DNA of 64,000 nucleotides from Dermatemys mawii (Eukaryota > Chordata > Testudines > Dermatemydidae). Shown one piece after another: positions 57,551 through 64,000 of the stretch. Within the stretch, counting starts at the first letter, position 1. Every line of letters begins with the position of its first letter. The position numbers and the translations under genes are program-made. Location: assembly GCA_007922305.1 (NCBI GenBank), contig ML677343.1:31427987-31491986 (forward strand). The letters run 5' to 3'. The notes beneath the pieces were generated by a model. It saw only the letters and a program-made list of their open reading frames with translations. It did not search any database and was not told where the DNA came from.

Positions 57551-57776
57551 TGCCAACAAATGAGGGGAGGCAGTGGAAGGGGAGGTGGGGAGGGGTAAAG
57601 ACACGGTAGCCATGATCTCCTTGCAGCAGGCACAAGGAGCAGCCGTTATGGCCCACTCATTGCCCAGCTGTGGTCAAGTGTTATTTGTAGGAATCAGTGT
57701 AAGGAAAGAAGGGCGTCAGTACTTCAGGCTCAGACCATTTTAAAGGGCAAAGAGAACATTTTAAAAAACCCTTAGA

Positions 57777-58292
57777 TTCCATTTTCAAAAGTGCGTTAAG
57801 CACTTAGGGCTAAACTTTCAGCTATACTTAAGAGCCTAAACCCCACTAGGCACCTTCACTTACTGAAATCAATGGCAGTTAGGAGCCAAAACACTTTGGA
57901 AGATCCCAGTAGATACCTGGATGCACCTTTAGGCGCCTAAATACCTTTAGGAGTCTGTCTCATTTAAATTCAAAGACACAGAGGAGTTTAAGTCCCATTT
58001 TCAAAAGCTGCTTAGGCCAGGTCTGCAGTACAGACCCGTATCAGTATAATGCGTGTGTGAAAATGTGTGTGCAGGGTGTGAAAAATCCTGGAGTAGACAG
58101 CACTACGTCGGCAGGAAAGCTTCTCCGGTTGCCATAGCTACCTCCTCTTGTGGAGATGGATTGACACCGATGGGAGAAACTCTCTTATCGGCTAAGTAGC
58201 ATCTTCACTAAAGTGCCACATCTGTGCTGCTGAAGCATTGTATGTGAAGACAAGCCCATAGACACTGTTGAAAAATTCCCCATGTCTCATTT
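57777..58292. repeat. GCCTAAATACCTTT repeat, split by a MITE
   Basis: Left part (57777-58012): TCCATTTTCAAAAGTGCGTT, CACTTAGGGCTAAACTTTCA, AATCAATGGCAGTTAGGAGC, TAGGCGCCTAAATACCTTT, CCCATTTTCAAAAGCTG. Right part (58261-58292): ACTGTTGAAAAATTCCCC. The unit consists of alternating TTTTCAAAAG and CCTAAAT blocks, partly palindromic. Confidence 0.65.
58013..58260. mobile_element. hAT-type MITE nested in another repeat
   Basis: Left TTAGGCCAGGTCTGCAGTAC; right GTATGTGAAGACAAGCCCAT. Inverse ends of the GGCTTGTCTACA type. A degenerate 8-bp flank match (CTTAGGCC / CATAGACA, 5 of 8) is compatible with a hAT duplication. Confidence 0.65.
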
Positions 58293-59540
58293 AGTTATCT
58301 GTTCCGCCGGATGATGCATGTTCTGACCAGCAGAAAGATATCCGCACTGCATAAGTCATGAGATATATTTGGCCACGGCTCATTTTAATGGAGGCTAACG
58401 TCTATTTAGTTGTGGATTTATGTTTCCCCCCCTCCTCAGTTGAATAGCTTCTGTGATATCCTTAATGGAAGCAATACCTTCTCCAGAGCATGAAAGGATT
58501 AGAGTCCTGAAAGTTTTGGTTAAACCCATAAAAAGATACAACTAATAGCCAGCCAGCACACAGCAGGTACCCGGCACTGACTGCCAGTTCCCAGCTATAA
58601 AATCACACCACTCGTACAGTTCACCCAACCTGCACAGATGCACTGTAAATGACTGCCAAGAGGGAGGAGGAGAAAAAAAGACCATTTGGATGGGAAAAGA
58701 GAGGAGTTATGCATTTCTTCCCAAAACAAAAATAAGAGCTTGATATGAGGGCGAAGCTCTTCTGGCAATGGTAACATGTGGATGGGAAGCACATTAGTAG
58801 ATTTTCCTAGTCTGAGTATGCAGATGTTACTGTGTCCGCTGAAATTATGACAAAAAGCATACAGCATAACTCACCTACTGCAATGGCACAATTTTGATCT
58901 CCTCTGGGGTAATCCAGACAGATTCCACTGAAGTCAATGCAGTTGCACCAGTGTAAGCCAGAATTTAGGCCCTACTTATACTGGTCCCAGGAGTGGTATT
59001 TTGATAGGTAGAATATTAAATGCTGAAGATGGACCTGGATCAAACCTGTGGACTTTATGGAAGTTCAGATCTAAATACAGACTTTACAGCTGCACCCTAT
59101 TGTCTCTGAGCCCAATAAAATCCCAGCTTTGAACCACCCGCAAGCCCAGTGAAAGTTTAGATCTAGATCAGGTTTCAAGGCTTGGATCCATCACTATTAA
59201 GCACACGCAGCATGGTCCTGACTCTCCTCTCACTCAGACTGGTATAAATCAGGATTAACTCCAGGGAAGTCAACTGAATTTCCCTAGTGCTGTAAAGCAG
59301 GTGTAACTGGGAGCAGATCGGGCCCAAAGGATTTTGTGAGGAGGAAACGAACTCCTCTCTCACCCTGACCTAGGTTCAGAAGTCATCCTCCTTCAGGAGG
59401 AGCTTTGCTGAAGCCTGAGACTCGATTTGGACTGATTACCACGGCACGCTGTTGGGGAGGATAGAGCTGAATGATGGCTAGTTGTGTTTCAATCTCTCCC
59501 TGTTCTTGGTTTGTTAGGAGAGCGGATGCAGCAAGGAGTG
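58293..59540. other. no gene; two small repeat fragments
   Basis: 58885-58970 (GATTCCACTGAAGTCAATGC) and 59220-59330 (ACTGGTATAAATCAGGATTA ... GCAGATCGGGCCC) belong to the palindromic CAGTGGAGTT-type family. The rest is unassigned. Confidence 0.45.
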
Positions 59541-60035
59541 GAAATCTAGAATGAACGAACACAGGAGAGTAAATGATAAAAGCCCAAAGCCCGCTCTCAC
59601 CTGTGGGGGAACACTTTTTACAAAGCGATCACTCGATATCTGACCCATCAGTCCTCATCCTCAAAGGAAAGCTGCATAACACCTTCAAAAGATGAGCCTG
59701 GGAGCTCACATCCATACCTCTATTAGACACTAAAAATCATGGACTATACAGAGACTTTGGATTTATGGTTTATTACAACAATCTGTAACCCATTAGCCCC
59801 CCTTATTTTGGTCTCTGACTGCGGAGGTGTTAATGGGCCTCCACCTTGAACGGTCCCTTAGACTGTGCGCTACCTACCTATTCAGAACAATCTGTTCCAT
59901 CTTGTATTTAGCTTGATGCTCCGTGTGCCTTTCCCAGACCTGAAGAAGAGCTCTGTGTAAGCTCAAAAGCTTGTCTCTCTCACCAGCAGACGTTGGTCAA
60001 ATAAAAGATGTTACTGCCCCTACTTTGTCTCTCTA
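59541..60035 (+). mobile_element. Penelope-like element, 3' end with endonuclease remnant
   Basis: The frame from about 59550 encodes, with one frameshift and an internal TGA near 59691, the C-terminal part of a PLE GIY-YIG endonuclease: NEHRR, then VGEHF, HSISD and SVLILKG blocks. After its end the sequence runs through a non-coding tail with a hammerhead-like core (59936-59976) and finishes GTCAAATAAAAGATGTTACT then CCCTACTTTGTCTCTCTAAT. The RT domain and the 5' end are absent. Family differs from the two fold-backs but shares the ribozyme layout. Confidence 0.8.
59936..59976 (+). ncRNA. hammerhead-ribozyme-like core in PLE tail, one core change
   Basis: In order: AGAC (helix I, 5' side), CTGAAGA, one unpaired A, GAGCT-CTGTGTA-AGCTC (helix II, 5 bp), AAAA where GAAA is required, GCTT, GTCT (helix I, 3' side). 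AGAC pairs perfectly with GTCT. The layout equals that of the 26.4 kb core in every spacing except the helix-II loop. The G12-to-A change removes the general base, so this copy should be inactive. Confidence 0.62.
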
Positions 60036-60274
60036 ATAAAAAAAGTAGAGAGAGAGAGAAGAACTTAACTGCTTGAGGAGCGACACGTGGGCATCACTTC
60101 TGTTACCCAAGTAGAGCCGGGCCAGTGGGAGTGCTCTCCACCGAGACACTGGCGTGTGCTGGTTCACGGCAAACAGATGTTTGCTTGTACGGTAACTCTC
60201 TCTTTGACTTCATGAAGGTGGCTGCAAATGATGTAGCTCATATGGCAACAGTTTCTGTCTCAAAGGAGGGAATG

Positions 60275-60384
60275 TTGTGTGCTGGTTAGAGCGGATAACT
60301 GGGAGGTGATTCATCTGGGTTCTGTCACTATCTTCCTGCGTAATGCTGGGCAAGTGACTTAATCTTCAGTGCATGGGTTACTCC
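60275..60384 (+). mobile_element. MIR-like CORE-SINE head, cut by an LTR
   Basis: GTGCTGGTTAGAGCGGATAA (A-box region), ATCTGGGTTCTGTCACTATC (B-box region), AATGCTGGGCAAGTGACTTA. It breaks off at CTCC where the LTR-like TGTGACAGG begins; the SINE tail is not found on the far side. Confidence 0.75.
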
Positions 60385-60630
60385 TGTGACAGGTTTGGAC
60401 ACAGAGACCCCATTGGGACTGTCACCTGACGTGACATAATTACCTCTGAGCCTGTTTTCCCTGCTAGCTTGGGACTCCAGAGCCCTGCCTTGCTGAGCCA
60501 GACACACTAGCCTGCTGCAGCACAGACCCAGGTCTGGTCCATGCCTCCAAAGCTGCAGACTTGAACCAAAAACTGCTCAGCAGGTCACCTATCTCCAGCA
60601 CCCAGACACCCAGCTCCCACCCCAAATAAA
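60385..60630 (+). mobile_element. ERV LTR fragment
   Basis: Starts TGTGACAGGTTTGGACACAG, includes CTAGCTTGGGACTCCAGAGC and GCACAGACCCAGGTCTGGTC, and has AATAAA at 60625-60630. This is the order of a chelonian LTR family I recognise, in plus orientation; it stops soon after the polyadenylation signal, so the 3' part is missing or replaced. Confidence 0.68.
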
Positions 60631-60870
60631 CCCTGCACCTGACCCCCAAGCCCAGGACTGACTCCAGCCCAGCTTCGGCCTGCTTCCGAACGCTGACTAT
60701 GATCCTGATTTGGCTTGTCCTATGGCCAATTCCCGGAGCGCAGTTCCAGCACTGCCCTCAGCCCAGTCCTGATTCTACATCTGGTTTTGACCCTTCGTAC
60801 CTGTTCTTGACCACTGCTCCAACCACCAGGTCTGACCACCTAAAGCCCAGAGCCTACCATCTGTGAGGCA
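60631..60870. repeat. CTGA/CCTGAC-rich repeat
   Basis: Recurrent short words CTGACTCCAGCCC, CTGACTATGATCCTGA, CCTGATTCTACATCTGG and GGTCTGACCACC. Resembles part of a second LTR-like chelonian repeat, here directly joined to the previous fragment. Confidence 0.45.
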
Positions 60871-60884
60871 TCACTGAAGCATTT

Positions 60885-61010
60885 CTAAATCAAAATTTTT
60901 GGTTTTCAGCTGAAATTTTTTGTGCTAAAAAGCCAAAATGTTGATGAAAATGGATTTTTTTTTCATTTTCATCAATATTTTTCATGGAAGAAACCCCCAC
61001 CCTCCATTTT
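60885..61010. repeat. AT-rich repeat with inverted core
   Basis: AATTTTTGGTTTTCAGCTGA then TGTTGATGAAAATGGATT and TTTCATTTTCATCAATATTT; the last two are inverse (ATTGATGAAAAT / ATTTTCATCAAT). Same unnamed family as 16.2, 31.1 and 38.4 kb. Confidence 0.5.
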
Positions 61011-62667
61011 CCAACCATCCCTAACCTGCTTCCTAGTGTAAATCTTTGTGAAACATTTATGTTTAAAATTGATTCTGCCTGCAGACAATATACCGTCTGT
61101 TGTTTTTCCTTCCCTTGTCCCCTCTCTCCACTCCTCAAACCAACAGGCTTCCTCACTGAGCTACAGTTTTTCAACTGTGAATACTTGGTGTTGGGAGGAA
61201 ACATTTTCACCCGCATTAGACCAGTGCATCCCCAATGCAGTCAGAACAGATTAAAACAAAGGACCCGTTTTCCACCTAATGATTTGTGAAGCAGAGAATG
61301 AATGAAAACATACAGTGGTCTCTGACTAGAATGGCTTTCAGTGTTGTTGCTGGGTCATTAATGTTCCTTTTACTTTGACCATATATGACAGAAAAATCAC
61401 TCCTAAATGAGCTCAGAAGACACAAACAAACCGGATATTGCTTAAACACCACCAATAAAAATTTGCTTAAGGTTAGAGTTTGGACAACCCATAATAACAA
61501 ATACAGCCCCCTGTCTCAGGGTTTTGTACCCGTGTCAGTCACTGTAGTAACCTCAGGCCTTCTTGCTCTCTATTAGATTGCCAAAGCAAATTCTCTAATG
61601 GAATTCTTGGAGCGTCAGACCCTTCTCCCATCCTTGCGCGAGCCAACAGGCTAGATACGGGTCCTGTGTTGTTGGTTTTTTTAATACTGCGATTTCCTGA
61701 AGAATAATCTATTTTTTCAAATACATTTGCATAAAGAATACTTTCAGGATCAGCACATTTCTAGGCCTGCCTCCTATGGAACGAACTCCTGGCATTTCCT
61801 TGTTGGTTATTTTTGCATGAAATTATTAATGGCATGTTTGAACTCTGCTGTTATTATTTACAACATCTCTGTGTGTCATCTCTCAATAGCCATCCCTCCT
61901 GCAGAAGTAGTCCTTTGCTCAAAGTTTGTTGCTTGTGAATTGATTATTTAGTTCCACATGGAATAGATCTCTTTGTCCATTTGCTTTTGTTCTTGGACTA
62001 TGCCATGGAAATGCTGCTGGAAAAAATTCTCCAGTCAAAAAGAGGTTAGGTGCCTGATTATTGGGATTCTAATTTGCAGGAGTTTAGTTCCACTGTTTTT
62101 TTTCTTGGAGATCTTGCTGTTTTCCCAGATGGTGGAAACATTGTGTGGTCGAGCCTGTCAGCCATTAAAAAACCCTTCAGAAACCAAACCAGCGTGGCGC
62201 CAGGCGTGCCATAAGTATCTAGTGGGAATCGCTCCGAAAAAACCACCTGATCTCTATTTATAAAAATTCCGGTTATGCAGTACAACAAGGCAGGCTGGTA
62301 AAGCAGATAATGTTTTCATAACATGAGCAATAGAATAATTGACTTGTAATTATTGGGTGGTGAGTATTGGGTGGAGAGTGCCCTCTGTTGGATGGAATCA
62401 GACTTGCCCAAGTGTCTAATTGTAACAGCCTTGAATTCTACTCTGCAGCATCCTGTTTCTTTTCTTTTTCTTTTTTCTCTGAGGAGTGAGCAAAATATCG
62501 TTAGTTTTCCTGTCCTCATCATCAAAATAAGGGTTGGGCAAGCTGATTTTGTGTCTAGGCTTAGTGCTTATGTGTTTCTTATATATGATCAAAGTGCCTA
62601 TATATTCCCCTCCCTTGGCTGCAAGACATTTGGAGACCTATTGGTACTCTAGATGACGTGATGGAGA
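61011..62667. other. no gene recognised
   Basis: Frames up to 108 codons on both strands overlap each other and match nothing I know. No repeat named. Confidence 0.4.
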
Positions 62668-62890
62668 TTCTCTTTTAGCTCAGTTAGTAGAGGTCTCTGT
62701 TGCTGGAGCAGAAGGTCCTGAGTTGTAGCCATCATGCCATGTGTTTGTTCTATCTCTTCCCCATGTTTCTCACCTGTAAACATGAGGATGTTAATATTTA
62801 CCTGTGTCATGTTGTGTGGGTCAGTCAGTCGGTGTTTGCCCCGTACTTTGAACATATGAAGTTTAAAGAGCTAAGCGCTGCCCTTGGATT
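62668..62890 (+). mobile_element. tRNA-derived SINE
   Basis: TTAGCTCAGTTAGTAGAGGT is a good tRNA A-box region, and GGTCCTGAGTTGTAGCC sits where the B box should be, about 35 nt on. The body has CTGTAAACATGAGGATGTTA and ATATTTACCTGTGTCATGTT, then AGAGCTAAGCGCTGCCC. The head differs from the MIR-like copies and resembles Lys/Ala-type tRNA SINEs of turtles. Confidence 0.7.
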
Positions 62891-63704
62891 GACATGATCT
62901 GGCACCTGTTGATTTCAGTGAGAGGAGCACATAGGCAACTAGTGCCCTTGAAGCTTTACCATTAGTGGGCACACGATCAAGCCCTGAACGTAGAGTGCTA
63001 GATAGTGATTTTAGTGAATGCTGATGTAAATCTGGAGTAACTCCACTCAGGCTAGGATGTGCTTCTTTGAACATTAGGACAGTGTCTAAGTTTTCTGGTT
63101 GAGTCCATGCAATTTCTGATTTCCAAGATAAAGTATTTTGCATAGTTAAAGTGAGTTCCCTTTCAACAGATGTGGCTAGTCTGCAAGGATTCTTCCTCCC
63201 AGAGTTCTGATCCCAGCCTTATATGCAGAGCTGGATTTGAAAGCCCAGGATTCAGACATTGTTTTACGGCGCCAGGGGAAGGTGTGCAATGAAGGCTTCA
63301 TGATGTCGCTGGGTTGTTGTGTGGTTGGTTAATGTGAGTATCCAGTGCTTGAAAAATCAGTTGAAAATAAAAATAGCTAAGTAAATGGCCTTGTAACTAT
63401 ATAGTGTCCAAGTTACATTGCATTAAAACACCATCCATCATGCAAGTTTGTCTCTGAGTATTCCCTGGACACGCTGTCCAAAAGTCCGAGCAACTCCAGA
63501 CACAACATGTAATTCCATCTGCCTGCTGCAAACAGAGTGGAGTGAGCATCTTGGCTTTTAAACAGAACCCATTTTGAAAGAGAGCAAATAAAATTGACAG
63601 TGTCTGTGTGACTTGTCAACCTGTGTTTCTGCTGGATATTTCACTTCTCTAGCAGCGGGGGTGAATGGGAGGAAGTATTTAGTAAAGTCAAAGCTGTGTA
63701 CTGT
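62891..63704. other. no gene; one small repeat fragment
   Basis: ATGTAAATCTGGAGTAACTC near 63.03 kb is a fragment of the palindromic CAGTGGAGTT family. The rest is unassigned. Confidence 0.4.
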
Positions 63705-63790
63705 CGTGTTTAGGTATCCTGGGTATCGCACAGGACTGGGGGTCAGAGTGATCTAGATGTTCGTCCCAGCTGTGCAACAGTGTGGACATA
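63705..63790 (+). mobile_element. CORE-SINE head fragment
   Basis: GGTATCGCACAGGACTGGGG then GTCAGAGTGATCTAGATGTT and CGTCCCAGCTGTGCAACAGT. Fits the head half of the MIR-like family; short and worn. Confidence 0.5.
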
Positions 63791-63864
63791 AAAGAAGAGA
63801 AAGCAGTTTATTAATAATCACACTTTACGTTCAACAGAGAGTGCCCAGTTATCTCTCTAGGTTA

Positions 63865-64000
63865 CTTAACTGGCCCCCATCACCAGAGTATCTGAGCACC
63901 TCACACCATTTAATGTATTTATTCTCACAACATCCCTGTAGAGTAAAAAAATGCTATTATCCCTGTTTTACAGGGAAACTGAGGTACAGAGAGACGAAGT
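63865..64000 (-). mobile_element. MIR-like CORE-SINE, reversed, cut by window end
   Basis: ACCAGAGTATCTGAGCACCT, TAATGTATTTATTCTCACAA, TGCTATTATCCCTGTTTTAC and GGAAACTGAGGTACAGAGAG. The head lies beyond the window. Confidence 0.75.

Noticed and set aside
1..64000. CRISPR arrays, bacterial operons, tRNA or rRNA genes
   Set aside because: The window is vertebrate nuclear DNA. tRNA-like sequences are only SINE heads, and no array of spaced repeats exists.

Overview
The window looks like sauropsid nuclear DNA, most likely turtle. The interspersed repeats are ones I associate with chelonian genomes: CR1 LINEs ending in the ATCATAGAAT/CTATGATTCT tail, MIR-like CORE-SINEs with a TTGTAAGCTCTTTGG-type tail, hAT-type MITEs with (T)GTCTACAC termini, Penelope-like elements (PLEs) carrying hammerhead-ribozyme-like cores, and solo LTRs beginning TGTGACA. 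A crocodilian or other reptile cannot be excluded without a search.

I find no confident protein-coding gene. No open reading frame exceeds 180 codons. The only frames with recognisable protein similarity are decayed transposon frames: CR1 endonuclease (about 20.8-19.6 kb, minus), CR1 reverse-transcriptase tail (about 6.6-6.3 kb, minus; 33.0-33.2 kb, plus) and a PLE GIY-YIG endonuclease tail (59.5-59.8 kb, plus). The window is therefore intergenic, or lies inside a large intron. Six short segments have good splice sites on both sides. Three on the minus strand (15.75, 14.12 and 56.89 kb) and one on the plus strand (25.74 kb) are open in at least one frame; two on the plus strand (38.51 and 44.37 kb) have stops in all frames. 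Intronic pseudo-exons are common, so these are candidates only.

Layout: 0-0.56 kb holds the end of a hAT-like repeat with an internal C-rich minisatellite. 1-11.8 kb holds SINEs, one MITE and several CR1 fragments. 12.9-13.2 kb holds a PLE fold-back element with a perfect 15-bp target duplication. 13.6-25.5 kb is CR1/SINE rich. 26.3-26.7 kb holds a second PLE fold-back whose loop is an 88-bp copy of sequence 1.3 kb upstream. 27.1-32.1 kb is almost repeat-free. 33.0-34.4 kb is a CR1 split by a 710-bp solo LTR. 37.3-39.3 kb is a MITE cluster. 45.3-45.7 kb is a CR1 tail. 51.9-52.6 kb is a 658-bp solo LTR with 4-bp target duplication. 54.3-58.3 kb holds nested SINE/MITE insertions. 59.5-60.9 kb holds a PLE 3' end, a truncated SINE and an LTR fragment.

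The most interesting material is the PLE set. Two fold-back elements share one architecture, both with retrotransposition-type target duplications, and one has captured local DNA in its loop. Hammerhead-like cores are recognisable in two different PLE families. Repeat-family names come from recognition of consensus features, not from a database search; boundaries are approximate except where target duplications fix them.
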